Source: Hedera helix (lineage: Eukaryota > Streptophyta > Magnoliopsida > Apiales > Araliaceae). Taken from it: a stretch of DNA of 64,000 nucleotides. The position numbers and the translations under genes are program-made. The notes beneath the pieces are model-generated. The model made no database searches. It was not told where the DNA came from and saw only the letters and a list, made by a program, of their open reading frames with translations. Below, one piece after another: positions 11,374 to 23,000 of the stretch. The stretch lies in the NCBI GenBank assembly GCA_947179155.2, contig OX359281.1, positions 43,985,967 through 44,049,966 on the forward strand, given 5' to 3'. The first letter of the stretch is position 1. The number at the start of each line of letters is the position of its first letter.

Positions 11374-13084
11374 ATGAAATATCAATTGAAAGACCCCTAA
11401 AAGTAGGGTGAGAAACCACAGAGAAGTGACTGCAGGAGAGAATACTTATTTAGTTGTGTATATATAGAGGTTAAAATGCTAAAAAATCATTTACTCGTGT
11501 TTAATCGATCCGCCAAATGTATATTTATATGTAATCTTGAGGTAATTATAGTAAGACGGGTCAAAATAAATTAAAGAGGAGCAAAAGCTCAAGCTTGCTT
11601 GGGTTAGATTTTAGTTCAAGGAATGGTTTGAACCGCTTAGAAAGAGTTTTTGTGACCGAGTTTGTTATCAATCTTGCTCTTCATTGTAATTTTAATCAGA
11701 AGGCAAGGAGATGTTTTTTTTGTAATTTTATTGGCTGAGCTGACTATTACTTAACGATGAATTGCATGTTGGTCTTGAAATTTGTTGTAAAGTTTTGACA
11801 TTATGCCTTGTAACCTACCTTATATAATTCGGTTGGAGGGTATTACATTTACTTTTGTTATTGTGTTGGTTTGATACCTGGTCTCGAAGCACGACTAAGA
11901 ATTAAAGTTTTTTGAACTCAGCCTATGTAAAAGCAGTGTTAGGATGTAATACTTCATTAATAGAGTATTTTATTGGACATTGTTATTTTTTTTTTATGTA
12001 TATATTGTGTGTATCAAATTTTAACTTTTGACTAATACTCGGACATGAAATACCCTTGCAAGAACTTCGCATAAGGTATATATGCACTTTTTAGAGTCCA
12101 CAATTTTGGACATGAGGTTTGCCTAGTTGGGCAGAAAGCCTGGGTCGGGCTGGGCACGAGTCAAACCAAGCCAGGTGAGAACAGGTTTTGTGCAAAAAAA
12201 GTTGCACTGTTTTAGATCATTAGGCTAAGCCTGCAAGCACCAAACCAGACTTCGGGGGTGGGGGTGGGGAGGTAGGAGGTGGTGGTGTGGGGGGTTGGGG
12301 GTGGGATGGTTGGGGCAGGGGTGGTGGGGCTTCTTATATCTGTTATTTCTTTTGTTGAAATGTCTGGCTTGAAGGATGATCGATCCTTGGGGAGAGAAGG
12401 GAGTGGGGAACAAAGTGAATTTATTCTTGTTTGGAAGGCGAAAGGGTGGTGGGTTGTCTTGAATGCAGACCGGTATTTTTGTCTATGGCTGGTAGTGGGG
12501 TTGAATGGCACTTTTGGGCCGAAAACTAGACATCATATATATTATAAGGGGTGGCTGGGGCATGGGACCTCCTTCCATGTTATTGCTGAGTCAAGTTTTT
12601 GCGGTTTCTTTTCTGTTTTGGATTAGCTTCATCATTTACATATGGCTGAGAAGAATTTGTGCCATTACAAAGGTTTAGGCATCCTTGCACCTACAATTGA
12701 GAACGTTTAAGATGCATAGAAATCTTTGGTGAGTTTTTTTCCCCCCTGAATATATGAATATAAAAGTTTGCATAGTACACATATTTAATACATTTTTAAT
12801 ATAAAACAATTGCCAAAATATCTATATATATTACCCTCAACTAAGCTCAACCCGACCCAAAAGTAAGTGCCCTATACCTGTCTCGCATACCCAAATTCTT
12901 TCATTTTTTTTTTAAAATCTTACTTTTGTATATCTATTTTTAATTCAAAATCAAATAACATGTAATAGTTCTATTACTAACAACACATGCATTACAAATG
13001 TTATGAATTTTAAATTAAATAACCTAAATAGTTACATAATTAAATATATGTACAAAAGGTTAAATTCTAAGCGGGAAAGTAGCT
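11374..13084. other. 3'UTR and intergenic DNA with a G-rich tract
   Basis: The first 300-400 bp after the stop is probably 3'UTR. The rest is AT-rich except for a G-rich block (12,254-12,329) and a moderately GC-rich stretch to about 12,620 without a convincing ORF. Confidence 0.5.
12254..12329 (+). repeat. G-rich tract, G-quadruplex candidate
   Basis: 76 bp with many runs of three to six G separated by T, A or GT on the + strand. Several overlapping sets of four G-runs are available. Confidence 0.6.
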
Positions 13085-13250
13085 CTCTCTTTTTTTGTTT
13101 CATTAAAAAATTTGTTGTAGGGGTAAACTATCCCACAATAGGATAGTACGCATGAGAGTAGCCCTGAATATCCACCACTCAAGAGTGACGGAATAAGCTC
13201 AAACCTATAACTTAAGTCACGTGTCAAACTCACCACTAAATCAACCAACC
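13085..13250 (-). mobile_element. tRNA-derived SINE (candidate)
   Basis: Read on the minus strand it starts GGTTGGTTTAGTGGTGAG (A-box-like), has GGTTTGAGCTTATTCC (B-box-like) about 35-40 nt later and ends in an A-rich tail near 13,090. That order and size fit a plant SINE. No clear target-site duplication was found. Confidence 0.5.
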
Positions 13251-13999
13251 TTATAAACTTATAAATTCGAATCCGATCAAAATGGAATGGGTATGGTGGG
13301 AGTCGGAAAAATTGTTAGGCCCAGAAAATTTCTTTTGCAACATGTTTCAAAGGTGGTAAAATAATACTAATCTGTGTTTGGTCATTAATATCACCAAAAA
13401 ATTGCATTTAAGTCGATCTCCTTTGATTTATTATTGTTTCTTTTGCTTTATTTTATTTATGAACTTTTTATTTCTAGGTTCTATTTTATAATTCTAATTA
13501 ATGCGTGCATCATAGATCTTATATTTATTAAGGTATTAAGTAAATACATAAGGATACGTAAATGAAACCAGCCACCTAAATCAAGCTAATTAAAACAGTA
13601 ACCAAAATCAAGCTAATTAAAAGTATTTATTTAGTTTATAAAGACTGAAGTAAAGATAAGCTAATTAAAACTACTTATTTACTTTGTAAAGGCTAAAGTA
13701 ATTGGTGAGTTTTGAGTATGACCACTCAAGCTGTATCGTGATCTGAACAACTCGGTACAAGTCGAACCTATTTTTGCTTTTATAAAGGCTAAATGCACAC
13801 ACAAAAAACACTAAATTAATAAATTCAAGCAAAAAAAATTGTGTTTGTAATCTTGGATATCATACGTGATCTTGGCATTTGTCTCAACTTGTGGACAAAA
13901 TTGATTGAGAAGGTCCAATCCTTAATAGTGAATCATTTCAAAATCTTCAATATTGTGTACATGTTCACAGCATTTAGTAATAACGAACCCATAAACATT
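13251..13999. other. AT-rich intergenic DNA
   Basis: I see no gene. A short local repeat, AAGCTAATTAAAA(C/G)TA followed by TTTATTTA, occurs two to three times at about 13,580-13,690. Confidence 0.5.
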
Positions 14000-14377
14000 T
14001 GTTATGACAAACATAATAAATCAACACAGAAAGATATAATAATATAAGATTTTACGTGAAAACTCAAATTTGAGAGGAAAAAACCACGGAAAAAGGTAAA
14101 AAAAAAAAAAAACACTAAATAATAATCTGAAGAATACAAGATAAAGAAATAACTATATATGAGAATTATTTATGAATCACATTATTTTTTGAATCTCTCT
14201 GAATTATATTTTCTTTAAAAACTTAACACCTATTTATAGGTCATACAAAATTTCATAACCAAATAGGACAGAGAACATTAAATTGAATATAACTAGGAAA
14301 TATAACTTTCTTAAACCAAAACAAATTATAGGTAATACTTAAATGCAAATCCAATAAGGATTTATGTCATACCCAAC
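14000..14377 (-). repeat. 3' LTR of gag-only Copia element
   Basis: 378 bp, + strand ends TGTTATGACAAACA and CATACCCAACA. It aligns with 14,946-15,331 over its whole length with many substitutions and small indels, so the element is old. Confidence 0.7.
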
Positions 14378-14429
14378 AAATTTTCACATTGACTTGAATC
14401 CTCCAAATATAACACTAACAGTGAATTTT

Positions 14430-14907
14430 TTTTCTCTTCCTAAATGCACAACTCAAGAGCATTGAACACTAACCAGGTCCAAGTAATGTTCGAACTTGGT
14501 ATGTGGCGATAACATGTCAACTGGAATGTCTTCTGACATATGCAAAGTGTAAAGATGTAGTTTAAGTCTCAAAATCTATTGGTGAGGGACTTTGTCAAAT
14601 AGAGAGACTCTAATTTCTTTCACAAAACAACAGTTGTAGTTTTATCATTCGAAAGACATAACTGAGTTAACGAAAGTGTTTTATCATTCATAGCTTCCTA
14701 TTCTGACTCAGATATTTCGCTAGCTTTTTTTGTTTCCCGATCTGCATCACACATATCTATAAGGTTTACTGGCTTCCCTACAATGGCTTTCTTCAAGCCC
14801 TGCTTAGTAAGAACAGCATTCATTTGAACCTACCAAAGACGAAAACTAATATTCCCATTAAATTTGTTAATATCAAAATTTGTTGATGAAGTTGAATTCA
14901 ACACCAT
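14430..14907 (-). pseudogene. Decayed Copia gag fragment
   Basis: From ATG 14,907 the frame reads ...NFDINKFNGNISFRLW, a TAG, then VQMNAVLTKQGLKKAIVGKP and on to another stop. This is the typical N-terminus of a Ty1/Copia Gag (FDGxNFxxW..KMxAxLxxQGL). Further down, SLYLTKSLTNR and LHLYTLHMSED match the next conserved Gag block (YMxKSLTNKLxLKxxLYxLxM) but in shifted frames. No zinc knuckle remains. Confidence 0.7.
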
Positions 14908-14945
14908 ATTGTGGATCGAAAATAACCAGGTTATTGATACTAATT

Positions 14946-15331
14946 TGTTATGACAAACACAATAAATCAATATAGAAAGATAAAGACAATAACACAAGGT
15001 TTTTATATGAAAATCCAAATTTGAGAAAAAATCACGAAAAAAGGCATAAGAAATCTACTAAATAATAATATGAATAATACAAGATAAAGAGAGAACTATA
15101 TATGAGAATTATTTCTGAATCACATTGTTTCTAAATCTCTCTGAATGTCTTTTTTTTGAATCTCTTTGAATTCTATCTTCTTTAAAAACTTAACACATAT
15201 TTATAGGTTATACAAAATTCCATATCCAAATAGGATGGAGAATACTAAATTGAGTATAAATAGGAAAAATAACTTTTTAAAACCAAAATAGATTCTAGGT
15301 AATACCTAAATTCAAATCTAATAAGGATCAT
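14946..15331 (-). repeat. 5' LTR of gag-only Copia element (truncated)
   Basis: Begins TGTTATGACAAACAC and stays homologous to the 3' LTR until about AAGGATCATGT. The expected terminus is missing. Confidence 0.65.
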
Positions 15332-16187
15332 GTAAGGAAGTTCCCACCGGCCCAGATTGTACCTCTTTCAGGATTTGCTCCATAGAAGAAATAGATTTAT
15401 ACCCTTTAATAAAGAACGACTCATTTGGATTTTGAAAGCAATCTTTATTTTTGCCTTTAATAAACTTAATGTGTTCTTCATCTAGGATTCCTTAATCTTT
15501 TATTCAGGTTAAGGCATTGTTGATGCTATAGAAATAGCATCCACAAGAGTCCCTAACAGGCTAACATGTGACTATGTGAGGCTTCTCTCTAATTTTCAAA
15601 GCAAATGTCTAATATTCAATGCTCCCACAGATGGTATTTTTATTTTAAACTTGTAAACATTATAAAAATACCCATCAAAATTAATGAATATTTTTAAAAT
15701 TTTGTTCAAATTTATTATTATCCGTAAATTTGTAAACGAGTCAAGTCGAGCTCAAGCTAATAGAGTCTGGTTAAGTTTAAACCTAACTCGTTTAATTTTT
15801 TTATTATAAAAATAAGAAAAAATTATTTATTAAATGTTAAACGAGCCAAGTCTAAATGAATTGCGGTTTAAGCTAGACACCACACCTTTCAAATTCAATT
15901 CGTTCAACTAAACGGGACCATAAACTTGTTCGAACTTGACTCTTTTAATTAAAACGTGCTCGTGTCAAGTTCAAGTTAGACTTAATTGAGTCCAACCAGG
16001 ATTGACTCGTGAATATTGTGGTTCATTTAGAACTCTAATTTATTCGTTTAGTAAATGTTATATGATTTAATAATCGTTATTCTAAGTTTTTAGTACAAAT
16101 TTAATACTAATAGGTACATTTTTGAAAATATTTATCTTTTACCTATATAACCTTATCCTAACTCATGTCAAATATATTAAAAATTAC

Positions 16188-16520
16188 TCCCTTGGTCCAA
16201 GTTTAGTTGTCCTAATTTTCTTTTTTGATTTGTCCAAATTTATTTGTCCTCTTTCCTTTTTAATATTATTTTTTACCTTATTTTTTCAATACTATCCTCG
16301 TTAACATGACATACATTGAAAAAAATAGCATTATTAACTTTGATATTAAAAGTAGAACTATATTTCCCCCCCTCTCTCGTCCCTCTATTTTATTATTGCA
16401 AGAAAGAGTTAGAAAATTAGTTAAAACAAAAAAGATGATAATAAAGTAGTTAAAATAGATAATTTGGAGGCAATTTTTTTTAATAGACATGTATTTTCAA
16501 ATTAGAACAAATAAAATTAT
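16188..16520. mobile_element. Possible degenerate MITE
   Basis: The left end reads TACTCCCTTGGTCCAAGT then TTTAGTTGTCCTAATTTTC. The reverse complement of the right part contains TTTATTTGTTCTAATTTG. The CTCCCT start is typical of Stowaway-like MITEs, but the right terminus is not clean. Confidence 0.3.
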
Positions 16521-16685
16521 ACCTTTAATTATATTTGGAGGATGAAATAACATAACACAATTATGAAATGACTAATGAGTTCATTCATAGTGTTGTACTT
16601 ATCATAAAAACAGTTAGAAATCGCTTAAGATAAAAATGAAGAGTCATGTTGAAGATGATAGATGGTTTACCCTTGCAAAATGTAC

Positions 16686-16687
<2 letters not shown>

Positions 16688-16739
<52 letters not shown>
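16688..16739. repeat. (TA)n microsatellite
   Basis: About 26 uninterrupted TA units. Confidence 0.9.
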
Positions 16740-16743
<4 letters not shown>

Positions 16744-17098
16744 ATGTATATATATCACAATGTAGTTTCAGAATGAACATATTTTCATGTACACCAACTT
16801 CAAAGTTTGTCAATTGAAACCAAGAATACAAAATTGACTGCTGAACCACCAGATATAAGTATAACCTTAAAAAATTAAGTGGTAAATTGGTAATATTTAT
16901 AAACTGCACAAGGAAAAATGAAAGAAAAATAAATGTAATATTGCTCCCTTCTATGTTCACCTTTTGGTAGACTTGAATGACAAATTGTTCCCGCTTGGAG
17001 ATTTTTTCAAACCTGATGAAATATAAAAATTAAAAAAAATTAAGGTTGTTCATCAACAGATTTTCTAATGGACCAGCTATTATGAGCATCAACAAGAA

Positions 17099-20000
17099 TT
17101 AGAGTGCGAACTGTGAAAAGTTTATATTATAACCTGTTGACACCTTCGTAGCATCGTTTGTTGATTTCTGCGTGGTAGATGATTTCAGCATGGGGCGAGG
17201 AATTTTAACTGTCGACTTAGGCCTGCACAAAATCGTTCAAGATTCATTATCAAGATGTAAGTTGATTTCGCAATTGTCTACTCCTGCAATCACCAAGATT
17301 AGAGTAGTAGTAGTTTGGTTTAGTAAATACAAACTCTAAATGCTAAACCATAGAATTACTAGGACAAAAGTGAAAGAAAATAATAAGAATTTGACCTCTC
17401 TGGCATTTTGTGATGAGACCAGGGGTCACTTAAATTTTGGTTTTTAATTAGGGAAAAGAAAACAAGTGTTAAAAAGAAAAGGTAGAAATCCAAATTAACA
17501 GTCTTCTTCTGTATAGAGTGTAGACTAAAGAGAAGGGAAAAGGAAAAAGAACACTTTCAGGTTACGTTTGTTTGCAAAAATGATAGATACGATAAAACTA
17601 TTTGTAATCTATTATTTAATCCCAATGACTATCTTTTGTCATTTTTTGCCCAGGCAAAAATGCTTGAATTTTCAGAAGAATTTCACAGACACTGCAATAT
17701 AAAGTAGGTTGGTAAAATATATATTGTGTCCTATCATAGTCTGGGGAATCAGATAAGTCAAAATTTTAACTATTGACTTAGGCCTACACAAAATCATTCA
17801 AGAATCATATTCAAGGTTTAAGTTTGATTTCATAATTGTCCATTTCATTAACAAAAATTAGACTAGTAACCATATTTAAAGTGTGATTCTTTAAGACAAA
17901 AGATTGGTAAGCTAAGTGCAGGAATGCCTTTTTTGTTCTATTTTAATTCCTGAAAATATAAATAAACCCTATTATCGGAAACTGTAGGTTTTGCTTGAAA
18001 TAAAATATATAAATAAATAATTTTTACCTTTTAGCATTATTGGATGGCTTTGCACCTTCAGGTAAAATGTTGCTTTCTATAGAGCCCTCAGTGTCTGTTC
18101 CTAAAGAAAGACCACTATCAGAAATGTCACTCGATCGCTCCTCATATTCACCATCATCAAATTCTAAGTTTTCTGCATCTGTAGACAAATTCTGACCTTC
18201 ATTCCCTCCAAAAGATTTTGAGTGTTGGAGGGAACTAGCTGCAGAATTCTTATCATTATTGTCCGAGTAGTTGTTTTGATCAAAAACTGCTCTTAAGCTT
18301 TTCACACCAGATACTTTTAAGCTTTGTTGAGGAGCGCCTCCTGTGGGATTTTGAATTGAAGGAGAAGACCTCGTTGATGTTGTGGCACGTTTCTCACCAT
18401 TCTGATTGACATTTTTGAAATCTTTAAGCAGTTGCAACCGCTCAATCTCGTCGTCTTTCTTTGCAATTGTGTCTTTCAGAGATATCACCTGTAAATAAAG
18501 GAAATATGCACGTTAGATGAATTTTGTAAAATAACCAGTATTAGTTCCCAAGTCCTAACTTGTTTATGAGCGTTTGTATTATGTTTTCAAATGACAAATG
18601 AGCCGGTATGCAGTTATATTTTCGTCAAGGTTTGCTGCACAATATAGCTTAATTCTATTTGCAAAACGAGTAAACAGAAATGGTCATAATAGTAGACAAA
18701 CATATTTTGCATTTGCTCAAGACTGACCGTTGATCACAACAAACATGGTGAACACATTTCTAAAGAACAAAGTGCTATTTTACAGATTTTAAAAAAAAAA
18801 AGAAAGAAAAACAAAAGAAATGAAAAGAAGAACAAAGTGTAATTTTGATGCACACCAGAAGATGAGTCATATAACTAATCCTGTATTGAATTGATTGAGG
18901 CATTGTACCAAGGATCCAAACATATGTTCATTGTGACTGGTATAGTTTTAGGAAGTAGCTGATACAAAGTTCTCTTACTATTTAATAAAAATACATGAAA
19001 CTATAGCCGGAAGGCTCTCTAGGTCTAACAATAGAGTTGTATCCCCTTTTATTTATTTCAAGTTAAATGGCCTAAAAGCACAGAGAGAATGGGGAATAGA
19101 ATTTTTATAAAAACAGGGAAAAATAAAAGACGATATATCATATTAGCAGCTAATAGCTATGGCTACAAAATGAGGCTGTTAAATTGGAACTGGAAATAAT
19201 GCACAAAACTAAGAGCACTGTTAATTACTCTGTTGCTTAATTTATCAAGTATAAGGCAATTGCTGGTTTGTCATATATGACAAGAAGGTTAATCAGTAAA
19301 CGCATAAGACATTGGGTTGATTTATCAAACTTCACTTCATCTATGAAGTTATCAACTCTTTCTACCAACTAATCTGTAGGGTATTCCAACATCATGAAAT
19401 TTACATCAGCCCACAAGTTCTAGGTAAAAGACTGTTTCATCCACAAGTTGTTATTTTAGTTAGACATCAGTTGGAAGGATTGTTAATTAACTGGTTTATA
19501 TCAAAATGACATAATCTGATGAGCACAAAAACGAAATAACGTGTAAATAGAGAACCTGTTCCATCAATTCTCGAACATCTCTGCCCTCTTTGCTGCTCTT
19601 TGCAGCACCGAGCTCCACTCCAGAAACTCTTTCAGCAAACTTCAAGGTGCTTAGGCTTTCAGAAAATGAGCTAACATCAGGATTAAGCTGCACAAACATA
19701 AGTGTCTTTGCTTGACCACCTGTGTTATAAAATAGAAAAGTTAACTAATAAGATATCGCTTAATCATATTATCAAAATCAAGACGGCCAAGATATTCTAT
19801 ATTTCATTAACACTTGTTCAACTATTTCTAGACTTAATAAGAAAGTAAGTGTTTTAATATCCTTGTGAAACCTCACATGGCCTAATTGATCAGAATTTCA
19901 AAAATTATCTTATTTATTTTATATCATTTGAAAGGAGTAAAAATCTAATCACCGTATATAAATAAAAAACTTTCAAAGTGTAGGCATAACCCTGAATGAT

Positions 20001-23000
20001 TTCTGATTGACTAGAAAATTTTCTCAAGTTTTGATGTATAGGACTTTAATTGTGTAGTCGGACAACTTTACTACTATATGCAGTGCGATGAGCTATCAAA
20101 AGCTGTAAATCACTGTGAACATATCTTATAAATATGGAGATTAATATTCAGAGAAGTATGCAAATTTTATACAACTCTGGTTCAGCTACTGCAAACATCT
20201 CCAGACCTATGTTACACAGACTTGGATGGAGTGTCCGGTTGGACACGGTATATTGAAGAGTCCGACACGGATATTCCTCAATTAAACCATTTTTTTACAC
20301 TAAAATAAAGTGTTCAGTATCCATATCCCTATCCGAGTGTCGAGTATTGGACATGAGTACTTTAGGAAAAAGTGAATAATTCGTGTAACATAGCTCCAAA
20401 CTACTAAGGAATGGATAATAAGGCTATACCCAATGTTTAGAAAACCGGACCGGTCATCGAACTGGAAAAGTTACCGGGTGAATGGGTCACTGGTCCAACC
20501 AATGGTCGAACCGTTATTGAACCAGTGACGTCATAAATACATAAAAAAATATATTATTAATAATTAATAAAATTTTAAAATATTTAATTTTTTATAAGCT
20601 AAAATATAGTAAAATAATGTTATAATATTATTAAAAATATTTTTGTAAAAAATAAAAAAAATAAAAAAAACTTGAAAACCGGTTCAACTACCGGTTTTAC
20701 CGGTGGTCAACTGATTTTTGATCGGGTAGTTGATTTCCGGTTTTTTGATCTGACCGGACCAGAAAGTCGACCGATTCCGGTCAAACTGCGGTCCGACCGC
20801 CGGTCCGGTCCGGTTTTTTCAACATTGGCTATACCTACCAACGGCCTTTGGCTCAGTTGGTGTACTAAGCCCCTTGCTAAGCAAGAGGTCCTAAGTTCAA
20901 CCCCCCCCCCCCCCCCCCCCCCCCCCACCAACCCAAAATTAACAACAAGAAAAAGAAAAAAGGCTATACCTAAAGAGCTTTGAAGGACTTGAGTGAGCTT
21001 GCTATTTCTATATGGAACATGAGAACTCTTTTGTGCCAAAGCAAAGATGACATCTCCAAGGGCAGATAAAGATTTGTTTATATGTTGTGCTTCCTTAAGT
21101 CTGTCTCCAGTTGCCTCAGAACGGTCTACTCTTTCACTTCCCGCAAGATCTACTAAATGAAGACTACCCCGCAAGAAAGAACCAGTCTTCAGATCCGTCC
21201 CACGAGCATGAATTGTTAGAACACTGCATGCATGCATTTATTCACATGACAGCAATGAGAAACAGATAAGACAAACAATTCAGAGACAAACTCTTATGAT
21301 TCATAATAAAGAACCTGTGTGATCTGCTGCTTCTTTCGTTCATGGCCGTGGAACCTTTAGCCCTATTTTTCAATCCAATTTCCATCAAGTCCAACACATC
21401 CGAGGTTGATTGGACAGTCTGCATACTAGCATCAGGGACAGCTAATCCACTTGATTGTGAGGCTGTCACAATCCCAAGTGTGCGAAAATCAAGGAAAACA
21501 AGGGTTTGATCTATCAAAATCACAATAGACCATATTTCATTTAACAAAAAACAAAGAAGATATAAAGAAATTCAAAGTTGGCACTTAGAAGCAAAAGACA
21601 AGGCAAGTTAGACTGGTCAGACACCTACAAACCCAAAAATTGCAACAAAACTCGACGATATTAAAATTTCATCGGGAATTATCAAGTCAAGATAAAGTAT
21701 CAGATAATTGTCAATAAAAGAAGACAATAATCAGACTAAACTAGGGATAATATTTAATCTAATCTAGAAGCACATCTTTTTATCAGTTTATAAACTATAT
21801 AATATGGAAGGATATTTTTTTTGAGAACCACCACTTGCCAGTAAATCACGCACTTGTTCATTATATATTTCAACCATCTGAACCCCAATTTCATAAGTAT
21901 ATGTGCTCTCTCTTTTCTGAGAGATATGGAAAAGGTCATTTAAAGCTCGATAGTTAACCCCCCAGTCCTCTTCAGTAGTTTCATCAGGGCCGATCTGCAG
22001 AAACACAGAAGTTCACATAAGAAATGGTAAACAACATCAGCAATATATGTTTGAAATTAACACATTGGAAGTGTTCATACCATTGTGTAGGTTTTCCCTG
22101 AACCAGTTTGACCATATGCAAATATACATACATTGTATCCATCCAAAACTGACTGTATCAAGGGTTGGGTATCTGAATATACATTCGCTGTCAACATTCA
22201 AAAGAATGATTATAAGTGATGTCACATATTTGTGTAAACCTAAATCTGATAGCAAGTATCATAATCAGTTTTGCACTAACTGTAACAGAAGCATAAACAA
22301 ACCACAAATGTAAAGATTAAAAACCTTGAGTTGCAGCTGGATCATAGACCTTATTGAACTTGAACGAACGCTGATTTTCTTTTCCTTGTTTGGATGGATT
22401 TGCAACTATTAGCTCCCCATTTTCACCTACACATTCTACAATCGACTGTTTTCCCTTTTGTCCAGGAAGAAATGGCCTAATCCGACAATAAACTCTAATA
22501 TTTCCTATTCAAAAAAATTCAAACAAGAAATAAAAAACTGTAATCGTATACAAGCATGAAATCTAAAATTAAGCAGTGGCACCTCTTAGATCTTGGACCT
22601 CATTATGCAGCTTCCGATTTTCAGCAAGGACAGCGTAGTAGTTTTCTGCTGCATTTTCTAATACTTCAATCTTTTCCCCTAAACAAGTAAATACTAATTC
22701 ATGAGAGCATGTATGACAAGTATCCCAGAAGTAAAAAAAGCTTTTGCTCAAACAAACCCAACCTAGGTGATTAAACTCATCCAGATAACTCTCTTGTGTT
22801 TTTGTAATTTCCTGCCTGATTGCTTGAGAAGAAACTTTAAGCTCCTGAAATATTCTGTAAATTCATTACAATGTACAAGATAAGAGTCATTATTGATTAA
22901 GCAAATGAAATTACGGCCCTGCATCATACCCTTAATTGCCCAAGCTGGAATTCTGTAAATATTTGGTAGACATGCTTTTTCTTGTTCCATTGATGATTTT

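Larger units (their letters stand above)
14000..15331 (-). mobile_element. Gag-only, non-autonomous Copia element
   Basis: Two direct repeats (14,000-14,377 and 14,946-about 15,331) flank about 570 bp that holds only a decayed gag. Minus-strand order is 5' LTR, degenerate primer site (TAGTATCAA in place of TGGTATCAGAG), gag, degenerate polypurine stretch, 3' LTR. The 3' LTR has TGTTGGGTATGAC...GTCATAACA ends and a CTATAAATAGG TATA-like box. The outer end of the 5' LTR (15,331) is truncated: it lacks the TGTTGGG terminus. There is no protease, integrase or RT, so any movement would have needed a helper element. Confidence 0.75.
15332..17098. other. AT-rich intergenic DNA with repeat remnants
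   Basis: 15,332-15,560 is a moderately GC-rich stretch that I cannot place. 15,720-16,030 is a diverged relative of the repeat at 8,870-9,360. 16,188-16,520 is a possible MITE and 16,688-16,739 a TA microsatellite. The last 100-350 bp before 17,099 probably include the kinesin 3'UTR. Confidence 0.5.

Noticed and set aside
12225..12511. Pro/His-rich minus-strand open frames
   Set aside because: They are the complement of the G-rich tract; low-complexity composition explains them.
16122..16304. 60-codon + strand frame
   Set aside because: Low-complexity Phe/Leu/Ile translation of T-rich repeat DNA.
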